17,112 bases of DNA from an uncultured Mycolicibacterium sp. (GCF_937941905.1 NZ_CALDGS010000134.1:1-17112), one strand, 5' to 3'; shown: positions 7,005 to 14,974, counted from the stretch's first letter. The notes: a model not told the origin generated them from the letters alone. Numbers and translations are program-made.

Positions 7005-7010
7005 TAACAT
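7005..7010 (+). promoter_or_regulatory. -10 element, leaderless PBP mRNA
   Basis: TAACAT matches TAnnnT well and ends 8 nt before ATG 7019. No Shine-Dalgarno sequence is present. It supports the start at 7019 rather than the upstream in-frame start at 6935, whose extra residues have no signal-peptide character. Confidence 0.6.
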
Positions 7011-7018
7011 CGGCCTCA

Positions 7019-8857
7019 ATGGTCACAAAAACCTCAGTTGTCGCGTGGGCGTCCCGGGTGGTGGCGATCGTGGCGGCGGCCGGCACGATCGCCGCGCTGA
7101 GTGCCTGCACCCCCCGCCCGGACGGGCCGGAGCCCGCCGCCGAACGGTTCTTCGCCGCGCTGGCCGCCGGCGACACCACCGCGGCGGCCGAGCTGACCGA
7201 CCGGCCCGGCGAGGCGCGCACCGCGCTCAACGAGGCCTGGGCGGGGCTGCAGGCCACCGGGCTGGACGCCCGGATCACCGGGTCGAAGTACACGCTGGAC
7301 ACCGGCAGCGTCGGCTACCGCTACACCTGGCACCTGCCCAGGGACCGCACCTGGAGCTACGACGGCCGGCTGGCCATGGTGCGCGACGAGGGCCGCTGGC
7401 GGGTGCGCTGGACCACCACCAACCTGCACCCGCGGCTGGGGGAGAACCAGACCTTCGCGCTGCGCGCCGACCCGCCGCCGCGCGCCTCGGTCAACGAGCG
7501 CGGCGGCACCCCGGTGCTGCAGCCCGGCTACCTCTACCACTACGCGCTCGACGCCCGCGCCGCCGGGCCGGAGCTCATCCGCACCGCCCACGCGGTCGTC
7601 GACGCGCTGCGCCCGTTCGCCGGCGTCCTCGACCCGGACACCCTCGACCCGCAGGTGCTGGCCGAGCGGGCCAGCTCGGCGGCCGGTGCGCTGAGCCTGA
7701 TCACGCTGCACCCGCGTGACCACGAGCCGGTGGCGGCGGCTATCGGCGGGCTGCCCGGGGTGGTCGTCACCCCGCAGGCCGAGCTGCTGCCCACCGACGA
7801 GTCGTTCGCCCCGGCCGTGCTCAGCGAGATCAAGAAGGCGGTGCAGGACGACCTCGACGGCCAGGCCGGCTGGCGGGTGGTCACCGTCAACCAGAACGGC
7901 GTCGAGGTCGACGTGCTCACCGAGGCGCCCGGCCGGCCCGCCCCGTCGATCACCGTCAGCCTCGACCGCACCGTGCAGAACGCCGCGCAGGGTGCCGTCG
8001 ACTCCGTGGCCAGGCAGGCGATGATCGTGGCGATCAAGCCGTCGACCGGCGAGATCCTGGCGGTGGCGCAGAACGCGGCGGCCGACGCCGAGGGCCCGAT
8101 CGCCACCATGGGCCTGTACCCGCCCGGATCGACGTTCAAGATCATCACCGCCGGCGCGGCCATCGACCGCGACCTGGCCACCCCGAACACGCTGCTGGGC
8201 TGCCCCGGCAAGCTCGACATCGGCCACCGCACGGTGCCCAACTACGGCGGTTTCGACCTGGGCACCGTGCCGCTGTCGCGGGCGTTCGCGAGCTCGTGCA
8301 ACACCACCTTCGCCGAACTGGCCAGCCGGATGCCGCCGCGCGGGCTGTCGGCGGCCGCACTCCAGTACGGGCTGGGCACCGACTTCGAGATCGAGGGGCT
8401 GCCCACCGTCACCGGCTCGGTGCCGCCGACGGTCGACCTGGCCGAACTCGTCGAGGACGGCTTCGGCCAGGGCAAGGTGCTGGCCAGCCCGTTCGGCATG
8501 GCGCTGGTCGCCGCCACCGTGGCGGCCGGGCGTACCCCGGTGCCCCGGCTCATCGAGGGCCGCCGGACCGTGGTCAACGGCGAGCTGCCGCCGGTCAGCC
8601 CGAAGGCCGTCGACGGGCTGCGGCCGATGATGCGGCTGGTGGTCACCAACGGCACCGCCGAGCCGCTGCAGGGCGCCGGCGACGTGCGCGGCAAGACCGG
8701 GGAGGCCGAGTTTGCCGGCGGGTCGCACTCCTGGTTCGCCGGCTACCGCGGCGACCTGGCGTTCGCCGCGCTGATCGTCGGCGGCGGCAGTTCGGAGTAC
8801 GCGGTGCGCATGGTGCGCCGGATGCTCGACGCGCTGCCGCCCGACTACCTGGCCTGA
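7019..8857 (+). CDS. Penicillin-binding lipoprotein (transpeptidase, Rv2864c-like)
   Basis: A 612-aa exported lipoprotein expected to cross-link peptidoglycan outside the membrane as a class B-like D,D-transpeptidase. It has a lipoprotein signal with lipobox LSAC (lipidated C30). An NTF2-like MecA_N domain covers about 37-150 and a PBP-dimerisation-type region about 155-320. The transpeptidase domain contains all three active-site motifs: S371-TFK (PPGSTFKI), S426-C-N and K559-T-G (RGKTGEAEF). Catalysis should be intact and beta-lactam-sensitive. The homologue in the same place in M. tuberculosis is Rv2864c. ATG 7019 is supported by the -10 hexamer upstream. The gene is preceded by phased GTCACGG repeats that may control it, and a DUF1707 gene with its own -10 follows after 19 bp. 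Confidence 0.93.
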   Translation: MVTKTSVVAWASRVVAIVAAAGTIAALSACTPRPDGPEPAAERFFAALAAGDTTAAAELTDRPGEARTALNEAWAGLQATGLDARITGSKYTLDTGSVGYRYTWHLPRDRTWSYDGRLAMVRDEGRWRVRWTTTNLHPRLGENQTFALRADPPPRASVNERGGTPVLQPGYLYHYALDARAAGPELIRTAHAVVDALRPFAGVLDPDTLDPQVLAERASSAAGALSLITLHPRDHEPVAAAIGGLPGVVVTPQAELLPTDESFAPAVLSEIKKAVQDDLDGQAGWRVVTVNQNGVEVDVLTEAPGRPAPSITVSLDRTVQNAAQGAVDSVARQAMIVAIKPSTGEILAVAQNAAADAEGPIATMGLYPPGSTFKIITAGAAIDRDLATPNTLLGCPGKLDIGHRTVPNYGGFDLGTVPLSRAFASSCNTTFAELASRMPPRGLSAAALQYGLGTDFEIEGLPTVTGSVPPTVDLAELVEDGFGQGKVLASPFGMALVAATVAAGRTPVPRLIEGRRTVVNGELPPVSPKAVDGLRPMMRLVVTNGTAEPLQGAGDVRGKTGEAEFAGGSHSWFAGYRGDLAFAALIVGGGSSEYAVRMVRRMLDALPPDYLA

Positions 8858-8863
8858 CGCCGG

Positions 8864-8869
8864 TAACCT
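8864..8869 (+). promoter_or_regulatory. -10 element, leaderless DUF1707 mRNA
   Basis: TAACCT matches TAnnnT and ends 7 nt before ATG 8877. It lies inside the 19-bp gap after the PBP stop codon (8855-8857). Confidence 0.55.
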
Positions 8870-8876
8870 GGCAGCC

Positions 8877-9476
8877 ATGACGGGTCTGGATCCGGCGACG
8901 CAGTCCGAGCCGGCGCTGCGGATCTCCGATGCGGACCGCAACGGCACGCTGCGCCGGCTGCACAACGCCGTCGCGCTCGGGCTGATCGACATCGAGGAGT
9001 TCGAGCAGCGCTCGGCGGCGGTGTCGCGGGCCCGGCTGCGCGAGGACCTCGACGCGCTGGTCGGCGACCTGCCCGGCCCGGGCGCCATCGTCACCTCGGC
9101 GGCCGACCGGGTCGAGTTGCGCGGTGTGCTGAGCCCGCTGAGGCGGCACGGCGAGTGGGTGGTGCCGACCCGGCTGGCCCTGGTGCGCCGGATCGGCTCG
9201 GTGGACCTCGACCTGACCCGTGCCCGGTTCGCCGGGCCGATCGTGGTGATCGAGCTCGACGTGCGGTTCGGCTCGGTGGACGTGCGGCTGCCCGACGGGG
9301 CGAGCGCCTCGATCGACGACGTCGAGGTCAACGTCGGCAGTGCCCGCGACCACCGCCGCGACGCGCCGGCCGAGGGCCGGCCGCACGTGGTGTTCACCGG
9401 CTCGATCCTGTGCGGGTCGCTGGAGATCCGCGGGCCGCGCCAGGGGCTGCTCAAGCGGCTGCGCGGCCGCGGCTAG
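8877..9476 (+). CDS. DUF1707 (SHOCT-like) domain protein
   Basis: A 199-aa protein. Residues about 13-65 form a DUF1707 domain: LRISDADRNGTLRRLHNAV, then GLIDIEEFEQRSAAVSRAR and DLDALVGDLPG. This is the actinobacterial SHOCT-like module, with the usual two short helices separated by a G(R/L)(I/L)xxxE(F/Y) turn. The C-terminal half is beta-rich, with repeats of the type GSVDLDLTRA and GSVDVRLPDG, resembling the cell-wall-active antibiotic response (LiaF-like) beta domain. There is no membrane helix or signal peptide. Function is unknown; position next to a PBP, as with Rv2862c in M. tuberculosis, hints at the envelope. Its stop codon overlaps that of the convergent thioesterase gene in the palindrome CTAG (9473-9476). 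Confidence 0.85.
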   Translation: MTGLDPATQSEPALRISDADRNGTLRRLHNAVALGLIDIEEFEQRSAAVSRARLREDLDALVGDLPGPGAIVTSAADRVELRGVLSPLRRHGEWVVPTRLALVRRIGSVDLDLTRARFAGPIVVIELDVRFGSVDVRLPDGASASIDDVEVNVGSARDHRRDAPAEGRPHVVFTGSILCGSLEIRGPRQGLLKRLRGRG

Positions 9477-9880
9477 CGGCGCTGCAGCACCGCGAAGGAC
9501 AGCGTGGCCCGGGCGGCGAGCCGGTCCCGCGCCACGTCGACGACGTCCACGGTGGTCACGATCAGCCGGCGGCCCGCCCGCAGCAGCGTCGCCTCGGCGC
9601 GCGCCGGGCCGGTCAGCACCGGGGCCAGGAAGTGGATGGTCATGTCGGCGGTGGTGACGTCCTGGTCGGCCCCGACGTGCCGGCCGGCCAGCCGGCCCGC
9701 CGCGATGTCGATCAGGGTGGCCACCAGCCCGCCCTGCAGCGCCCCGCGCACATTGGCCAGATCGGGGCGGTTGGCCAGCTCCATCACCACCCGGTCGTCG
9801 GCCACCACGACGTCGCGGCAGTCCAGCCGGTGCAGCAGATGGTCCGGGTCGGCGAGGGTGGGCCGGGGCTCGGTGCGCAT
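9473..9880 (-). CDS. Hotdog-fold thioesterase (PaaI/YbgC-like)
   Basis: A 135-aa single hotdog domain. The signature helix is ANVRGALQGGLVATLIDIAAG, with the family pattern N-x-x-G-x-x-(H/Q)-G-G followed by D58. Here the usual His of HGG is Gln (Q49). The following strands (TTADMTIHFLAPVLTGPARAEA) fit an acyl-CoA thioesterase of the PaaI group. The substrate is unknown. The frame extends upstream to 9925. The start at 9880 is preferred because a -10 hexamer lies 7 nt before it and the shorter protein begins where the family does. The gene is divergent from map, with 65 bp between starts, and convergent with the DUF1707 gene. Confidence 0.87.
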   Translation of the reverse strand: MRTEPRPTLADPDHLLHRLDCRDVVVADDRVVMELANRPDLANVRGALQGGLVATLIDIAAGRLAGRHVGADQDVTTADMTIHFLAPVLTGPARAEATLLRAGRRLIVTTVDVVDVARDRLAARATLSFAVLQRR

Positions 9881-9887
9881 GCCCCAC

Positions 9888-9893
9888 AGGCTA
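9888..9893 (-). promoter_or_regulatory. -10 element, leaderless thioesterase mRNA
   Basis: Read on the minus strand the hexamer is TAGCCT, matching TAnnnT, 7 nt before the ATG at 9880. No Shine-Dalgarno sequence lies between. Confidence 0.55.
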
Positions 9894-9902
9894 ACATCGA
9901 CG

Positions 9903-9932
9903 TTCTCCGAAAAAGAGATCATCATTCTCCGA
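9903..9932. repeat. TTCTCCGA direct repeat in divergent promoter
   Basis: TTCTCCGA occurs at 9903-9910 and again at 9925-9932, exactly 22 bp apart, about two helical turns. The second copy ends one base before the map -10 element. The spacer is A-rich (AAAAAGAGATCATCA). It could be an operator serving map, the divergent thioesterase, or both. Confidence 0.35.
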
Positions 9933-9933
9933 C

Positions 9934-9939
9934 TACGCT
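9934..9939 (+). promoter_or_regulatory. -10 element, leaderless map mRNA
   Basis: TACGCT matches TAnnnT and ends 6 nt before ATG 9946. There is no Shine-Dalgarno sequence. Confidence 0.6.
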
Positions 9940-9945
9940 GGCGGT

Positions 9946-10803
9946 ATGCCTGTTCGCTCCGCGCTTCGCCCCGGTGTGCTGTCCCCGACCCGTCCGGTGC
10001 CCAAGTCCATCCCGCGCCCGGAGTACGCGTGGAAGCCGACCGCCGACGAGGGGCACGAGCCCTGGGTGCAGACCCCCGAGGTGATCGAGAAGATGCGCAT
10101 CGCCGGGCGCATCGCCGCCGGCGCGCTGGCCGAGGCGGGCAAGGCGGTCGCCCCCGGGGTGACCACCGACGAGCTCGACCGCATCGCCCACGAGTACATG
10201 TGCGACCACGGCGCCTACCCGTCGACGCTCGGCTACAAGGGCTTTCCGAAGTCCTGCTGCACCTCGCTGAACGAGGTGATCTGCCACGGCATCCCGGACT
10301 CGACCGTGATCGAGGACGGCGACATCGTCAACATCGACGTGACCGCCTACATCCACGGCGTGCACGGCGACACCAACGCCACCTTCCTGGCCGGTGACGT
10401 CGCCGAGGAGCACCGGTTGCTCGTGGAGCGCACCCGGGAGGCGATGATGCGCGCGATCAAGGCCGTCAAGCCGGGCCGGTCGCTGTCGGTCATCGGCCGG
10501 GTCATCGAGTCGTACGCGAACCGCTTCGGCTACAACGTGGTCCGCGACTTCACCGGCCACGGCATCGGGACCACCTTCCACAACGGGCTGGTGGTGCTGC
10601 ACTACGACCAGCCCTCGGTCACCACGGTGATGGAACCGGGCATGACCTTCACCATCGAGCCGATGATCAACCTCGGGTCGCTGGACTACGAGATCTGGGA
10701 CGACGGCTGGACCGTGGTCACCAAGGACCGCAAGTGGACGGCGCAGTTCGAGCACACCCTGGTGGTCACCGAGGACGGCGCCGAGATCCTCACCCTGGCG
10801 TGA
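9946..10803 (+). CDS. map: Methionine aminopeptidase type Ic (MapB-like)
   Basis: Removes the N-terminal methionine from new proteins in the cytosol using a dinuclear metal site. The protein is 285 aa, the same length as M. tuberculosis MapB (MetAP1c, Rv2861c). All five metal ligands fall at the established numbers: D131 (NIDVTA), D142 (HGDTNA), H205 (GHGIG), E238 (TIEPM) and E269 (QFEHT); H114 is the conserved active-site histidine. The 40-residue N-terminal extension typical of type Ic is present and carries the SH3-binding-like Pro motif RPVPKSIPRPEYAW. ATG 9946 is fixed by this extension and by the -10 hexamer. The stop codon overlaps the cobQ start by 4 bp. Confidence 0.97.
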   Translation: MPVRSALRPGVLSPTRPVPKSIPRPEYAWKPTADEGHEPWVQTPEVIEKMRIAGRIAAGALAEAGKAVAPGVTTDELDRIAHEYMCDHGAYPSTLGYKGFPKSCCTSLNEVICHGIPDSTVIEDGDIVNIDVTAYIHGVHGDTNATFLAGDVAEEHRLLVERTREAMMRAIKAVKPGRSLSVIGRVIESYANRFGYNVVRDFTGHGIGTTFHNGLVVLHYDQPSVTTVMEPGMTFTIEPMINLGSLDYEIWDDGWTVVTKDRKWTAQFEHTLVVTEDGAEILTLA

Positions 10804-12299
10804 GGGGCGCGCTGCTGGTCGCCGGCACCACCTCCGACGCCGGCAAGTCCATGGTGGTGGCCGGGCTGTGCCGGCTGCTGGCCCGCCGCGGCGTGCGGGT
10901 GGCGCCGTTCAAGGCGCAGAACATGTCCAACAACTCCGCGGTCACCGTGGAGGGCGGCGAGATCGGCCGCGCCCAGGCCATGCAGGCCCGCGCGGCCGGG
11001 CTGGCGCCCAGCGTCCGCTTCAACCCGGTCCTGCTCAAACCCGGCAGCGACCGCACCTCGCAACTGGTGCTGCGCGGCCGGGTCGCCGGGTCGGTGCGCG
11101 CCGGCGACTACTTCACCCACCGGGAGCGGTTGGCCGCCGTCGTCGCCGACGAACTCGCCTCGCTGCGAAGCGAATTCGACGTCGTGCTGTGCGAGGGCGC
11201 GGGCTCGCCGGCCGAGATCAACCTGCGGGCAACCGATCTGGCCAACCTGGGGCTGGCGCGGGCGGCGGATCTGCCGGTGCTGCTGGTCGGCGACATCGAC
11301 CGCGGCGGGCTGCTGGCGCACTTCTTCGGCACCGTGGCGATCCTCGCACCCGAGGACCAGCGCCACCTCGCGGGCTTTCTGGTCAACAAGTTCCGCGGCG
11401 ACCCGGCGCTGCTGGAACCCGGCCTGCGCGAGTTGCACCGGCGCACCGGCCGGCCCACCTACGGGGTGGTGCCGTACGCCGACGAGCTGTGGCTGGACAC
11501 CGAGGACTCGGTGTCGGTGGTGGCCGGCGCGACCGTGGGCCGGCCGCAGCCGGCGCGCGGCGGCGAGACGCTGACCGTCGCGGCGGTGCGCTTCCCGCGC
11601 ATCTCCAACTCCACCGACGTCGAGGCGCTGGCGTGCGAACCGGGCGTGCTGGTGCGCTGGGCCGCCCACCCGGCCGACCTGGCCGACGCCGACCTGGTGG
11701 TGCTGCCCGGCAGCAAGGCCACCGTCGCCGACCTGGCCTGGCTGCGGGAGCGCGGCCTGGCCGAGGCGGTCACCGCGCACGCCGCGGCCGGCCGGCCGGT
11801 GCTCGGCGTGTGCGGCGGCTTCCAGATGCTGTGCCGGCGCATCGCGGACGACGTGGAGACCCGCGTCGGCACCGTGGACGGCCTGGGCCTGCTCGACGCC
11901 GACATCGCCTTCGCCCCGGACAAGACGCTGCGCCACCACACCGAGCCCTGGTACGGCTACGAGATCCACCACGGCCGGGTGGTGCGCTGCGCCGCCGACG
12001 ACTGGGCCGGGGTCGGGCACCGCGCCGGGGCGGTGTACGGCACCCACTGGCACGGTCTGCTGGACAACGACGCGCTGCGCCGGGACTGGCTGGCCGAGGT
12101 GGCCGCCGCGGCCGGCCGGCACGGCTTCGTGGTCGCCGACGACGTGAACGTGTCCGCCCGCCGGGACGCCCAACTCGACCTGATGGCAGACCTGCTGGCC
12201 GAACACGTCGATCTCGACGCGGTGTTCGCGCTCATCGCCGACGGTGTGCCGGACCGGCCGGTCCTGCACACCACGGTGCGCTCCGGGCGAGTGTGCTGA
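10800..12299 (+). CDS. cobQ: Cobyric acid synthase CobQ
   Basis: CobQ amidates four side chains (b, d, e and g) of adenosylcobyrinic acid a,c-diamide with glutamine and ATP, giving cobyric acid in cobalamin synthesis. The 499-aa protein has an N-terminal ATP-binding domain with a P-loop-like GTTSDAGKS (residues 9-17) and APFKAQNMSNNSAV. It ends in a class I glutamine amidotransferase domain with nucleophile C338 in LGVCGGFQML and histidine H418 in YGTHWHGLL. GTG 10800 overlaps the map stop (GTGA), which implies translational coupling. The frame extends further upstream into map, but that part is out of family. No cobalamin riboswitch can precede it because there is no gap. In M. tuberculosis cobQ lies elsewhere (Rv0255c). 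Confidence 0.95.
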   Translation: MRGALLVAGTTSDAGKSMVVAGLCRLLARRGVRVAPFKAQNMSNNSAVTVEGGEIGRAQAMQARAAGLAPSVRFNPVLLKPGSDRTSQLVLRGRVAGSVRAGDYFTHRERLAAVVADELASLRSEFDVVLCEGAGSPAEINLRATDLANLGLARAADLPVLLVGDIDRGGLLAHFFGTVAILAPEDQRHLAGFLVNKFRGDPALLEPGLRELHRRTGRPTYGVVPYADELWLDTEDSVSVVAGATVGRPQPARGGETLTVAAVRFPRISNSTDVEALACEPGVLVRWAAHPADLADADLVVLPGSKATVADLAWLRERGLAEAVTAHAAAGRPVLGVCGGFQMLCRRIADDVETRVGTVDGLGLLDADIAFAPDKTLRHHTEPWYGYEIHHGRVVRCAADDWAGVGHRAGAVYGTHWHGLLDNDALRRDWLAEVAAAAGRHGFVVADDVNVSARRDAQLDLMADLLAEHVDLDAVFALIADGVPDRPVLHTTVRSGRVC

Positions 12300-12526
12300 C
12301 CGGTCCGCGACCCGCCCGCACCGCGATCTTCCGCACCGATCCACTGCCGTCAGCAAAATCTTACCGACGCAATTCTTCCATCGGTGACAGCTGAATCCAT
12401 GGGGCAGAAGCGATCTCGTGGAAATTGTTAATAACGAAAATTCCGCGGCAAATCGCCACCGGACAGTGGCCGAATCGTTATCGTGATGCGTCGAATCGGC
12501 GGCGTGGACACCGAAGGTGGTGGAAC
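12300..12526. other. Comparatively AT-rich intergenic region with candidate promoter
   Basis: About 227 bp with no convincing gene, and visibly richer in A and T between 12350 and 12490 than the rest of the window. A TATCGT hexamer (12479-12484) fits TAnnnT and would start transcription near 12491, giving a leader of about 36 nt that ends in the Shine-Dalgarno-like GAAGGTGG (12513-12520). Upstream lies the small dyad GTTA-A-TAAC (12427-12435). No strong terminator hairpin is seen after cobQ. Confidence 0.5.
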
Positions 12527-14923
12527 GTGGACGTTCGGACGAATGCGGCGCGACTCGGAACCGCAACCCTGGCCCTGGCGCTCGGCCTCGCGGTCGGCAC
12601 CGGGCAGGCCCCGGCCCGGGCCGAGACGGAGCCCGGCGAGACCCCGGCCGGCGAGGCGGCGGCCGAGGTCGGCACGCCGCCGGACGCCGCGGCGGAATCG
12701 CCCGGCGCGGCGTCGAATTCCCCGCGCGGCGGACCTGATTCGAGCGCACCACGGGACGACACCGACGAGCCCGACCCGCTCGACGAGATCCCCGCCGGCG
12801 AGCTCGACGAGCCCCGGGACGGCACGGACCGCGACGAGCCCCCGGACGGCACCGACCTCGACGAGCCGGCGCCGCAGCTCGACGACCCCGAGCCGGCGGA
12901 CCTCGCGCCGCAACCCGAACCCGACGCCGACACCGACGCCGGGGGCGCACCGGCCGGCCCCGAACCCGCACCGCGCGACCCGGGGGTGACCGTGGCCGTA
13001 CCGGCCCGGACGGCCGGCGCCGAATCCGGCACCGACGGCGGTGGTCTCGTCGACGCCGGTGGCCAGGTGCCGATCCTGACCCCCGGGGTGGTCGAATCCG
13101 GCTCCGAGCCCGGCGAGGGGGACCAGGTGCCCGACGAACCGCCTTCGGGCGGCCCGTCTTCCGGCACCGTCGAGCTCGGCGGTGGCGGCGGCTGGTCGCC
13201 GATCGCCGAACTGGTGGCGCTGCCGGTGCGGATCGTGACCGGGGTGCTCGGCCTGCTCGGGTTCGCGCCGGCCGCCGCCCTGCCGGCACCCGGCCTGCCC
13301 GCGAATCCGCTCGGCTCCCTGCTGGAATTCGTGTTCGTCGCGCTGCGGCGGGTGCAGAGCCTGCTGTTCAACGCCGCCCCGACCGCAGTGGTCAAGGTCG
13401 GCGAACCCGGACCGGACGGGGTGGTGACCGGGACGGTCGTCGGCTTCGATCCGGACGGCGACCCGCTGGAGTACCGGATCGTGGCGGGCCCGTCGCGCGG
13501 CAGCGTGACCATCGACGCCCACGGCAACTTCACCTACACCCCGGACGGCCTGGTCTCCGCGGACAGTTTCCGGATCGCGGTGATCGACAAGGGATTCCAC
13601 CTGCACGGCCTGCTCGGCTGGCTGCGCCCCGGCGGCGGCCACAGCACCGTGGTGACGGTGCAGGTCGTCAACGACACCCCGGCGCTGGTGGAGGTCACCC
13701 GGCAGGTGGACCACACCACCGGTGTGGTCACCGCGACGGTGCGGCTCACCGACCGGGACGGCCGGCCGGTGGCCGGGGTGTCCGTGCTGGGGCCGGACCC
13801 CGAACTCGGCACCGTCGAGCTCGTCGCGCTCGACGACGCGGGGCTGTTCGAGTGGCGGTTCGTGCCGCGGCCGGAGGCCCGTACCGGCGCCGGCCCGGAC
13901 GACGTCGCGGTCTTCACCCTGGTCGCCATGCACGGCGGCCGCCCGTATCCGCTGACGCTGCAGGCGCCGATCGTGCCCGACGACGGTCCGGTCGGCTACC
14001 TGGAGACCACCATCGTCAACCTGAACAACCCGATCGACGTGGTGCCGCTGCCCGACGGCTATCTGGTGCTGGTGCCCGAACCCGTGCAGCTGCACGTGAG
14101 CCCGGACCTGGTCCTGACGCCGACCGAGCTCACCCTGATCCCGGATTACGTGGTGCCGGCCCCGCAGCCGATGGTCGTCACCGTGACCGGTGAGCTGACG
14201 ATCACCAGCGGCGTCGGCCTCACCCCGGTCGGCGTGCGGGTCGAGGAACCGATCACCGGCGTCGCCCGGATCGGCGACAGCTACCTGGTGTCCGGCCGCA
14301 CCGGGCTGCGGCTGATGGGCGTGGAGGATCTCGGCGGCGTGATCGACATCCCGGTCGGCGGCGACGAGGTCACCACGATCTGGCAGACCGGCGCCGACAC
14401 CGTCGCCGCGGCCGGCAGGCACGCGGTGAGCTCGCTGATGGTGCTGTTCGACCTCACCCTGGGGGCGCGCGGCGTCGCCGCCGCCACCACCGGGGCGCAC
14501 GCCGAGGTGCTCGGCACCGTCGACTTCGGCGACGCCGAGGTCGGGCACCTCGTCGGCGGTCCGGGCTGGCTGGCGGTCTCGGTGACCGGGGCCGACACCA
14601 CCGAGGTGGTGTTCATCGACACCGTGACCGACTGGGGCGAGCCGATCTTCGAGGCCGGCGCCACCATCGAGGTGGCCGGCGAAGTGGCCGGCATGGCCGT
14701 CAGCCCGGACGGCGGGACGCTCTACATCCTGGAGCGCTCCGGCACGCTGTCGGTCCACCGCGTGTTCACCGATTACGACCAGCCCTGGCCCGGGCTGATG
14801 GGCACCGTGTCCATCGACGGCGCCGGCCGGGTGACCGCGCTGTCGGACCGGGTCATCGCCGTCACCGACACCGCGGCCGGCACGGTGCGGATCATCGAGC
14901 TCGACCCGTACTGGTGGGGCTGA
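12527..14923 (+). CDS. Secreted cadherin/Ig-like and beta-propeller-like protein
   Basis: A 798-aa exported protein of a multi-copy mycobacterial family (Ig-like/cadherin-like). The signal peptide (about 1-32) ends ARA|E. Residues about 33-220 are low-complexity and acidic, rich in Asp, Glu, Pro and Gly, with near-repeats such as DEPRDGTDRDEPPDGTD. A hydrophobic segment follows (about 222-252, LVALPVRIVTGVLGLLGFAP). A cadherin-like domain spans about 286-385, with FDPDGDPLEYRI, the NFTYTPD turn and the FHLHGLLGWL motif. Another beta-rich region and a probable beta-propeller (about 580-798, with MAVSPDGGTLYILERSG) end at DPYWWG, with no LPXTG sorting signal. GTG 12527 was chosen for the signal peptide and the Shine-Dalgarno sequence; longer upstream starts lack both. 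It is probably surface-exposed; the function is unknown. Confidence 0.85.
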   Translation: MDVRTNAARLGTATLALALGLAVGTGQAPARAETEPGETPAGEAAAEVGTPPDAAAESPGAASNSPRGGPDSSAPRDDTDEPDPLDEIPAGELDEPRDGTDRDEPPDGTDLDEPAPQLDDPEPADLAPQPEPDADTDAGGAPAGPEPAPRDPGVTVAVPARTAGAESGTDGGGLVDAGGQVPILTPGVVESGSEPGEGDQVPDEPPSGGPSSGTVELGGGGGWSPIAELVALPVRIVTGVLGLLGFAPAAALPAPGLPANPLGSLLEFVFVALRRVQSLLFNAAPTAVVKVGEPGPDGVVTGTVVGFDPDGDPLEYRIVAGPSRGSVTIDAHGNFTYTPDGLVSADSFRIAVIDKGFHLHGLLGWLRPGGGHSTVVTVQVVNDTPALVEVTRQVDHTTGVVTATVRLTDRDGRPVAGVSVLGPDPELGTVELVALDDAGLFEWRFVPRPEARTGAGPDDVAVFTLVAMHGGRPYPLTLQAPIVPDDGPVGYLETTIVNLNNPIDVVPLPDGYLVLVPEPVQLHVSPDLVLTPTELTLIPDYVVPAPQPMVVTVTGELTITSGVGLTPVGVRVEEPITGVARIGDSYLVSGRTGLRLMGVEDLGGVIDIPVGGDEVTTIWQTGADTVAAAGRHAVSSLMVLFDLTLGARGVAAATTGAHAEVLGTVDFGDAEVGHLVGGPGWLAVSVTGADTTEVVFIDTVTDWGEPIFEAGATIEVAGEVAGMAVSPDGGTLYILERSGTLSVHRVFTDYDQPWPGLMGTVSIDGAGRVTALSDRVIAVTDTAAGTVRIIELDPYWWG

Positions 14924-14968
14924 TTGGCCACCCGTCCGAAACCACCCCGCCGCCCGGAGGCCCGGCGG

Positions 14969-14974
14969 TACGGT
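14969..14974 (+). promoter_or_regulatory. -10 element, leaderless alpha/beta-hydrolase-like mRNA
   Basis: TACGGT matches TAnnnT and ends 6 nt before GTG 14981, within the 57-bp gap after the secreted protein gene. Confidence 0.5.

Noticed and set aside
10700..10800. Cobalamin riboswitch upstream of cobQ
   Set aside because: cobQ starts inside the last codons of map, so there is no leader to hold one.
12361..12385. Terminator after cobQ
   Set aside because: ACCGA and TCGGT can pair, but over a 13-nt loop with only 5 bp and no U-tract.
12780..12930. CRISPR-like or tandem DNA repeat in the acidic region
   Set aside because: The repeats are imperfect and in frame, reflecting Asp/Glu/Pro/Gly-rich protein sequence rather than a DNA array.
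10686..13289. 867-codon minus-strand frame across cobQ and the intergenic region
   Set aside because: It is Arg/Pro-rich, lacks family motifs, and opposes genes with clear motifs.
12527..14923. Recent horizontal transfer of the secreted protein gene
   Set aside because: Third-position GC and codon choice look like the neighbours, and the family is typical of mycobacteria; only the upstream gap is richer in A and T.
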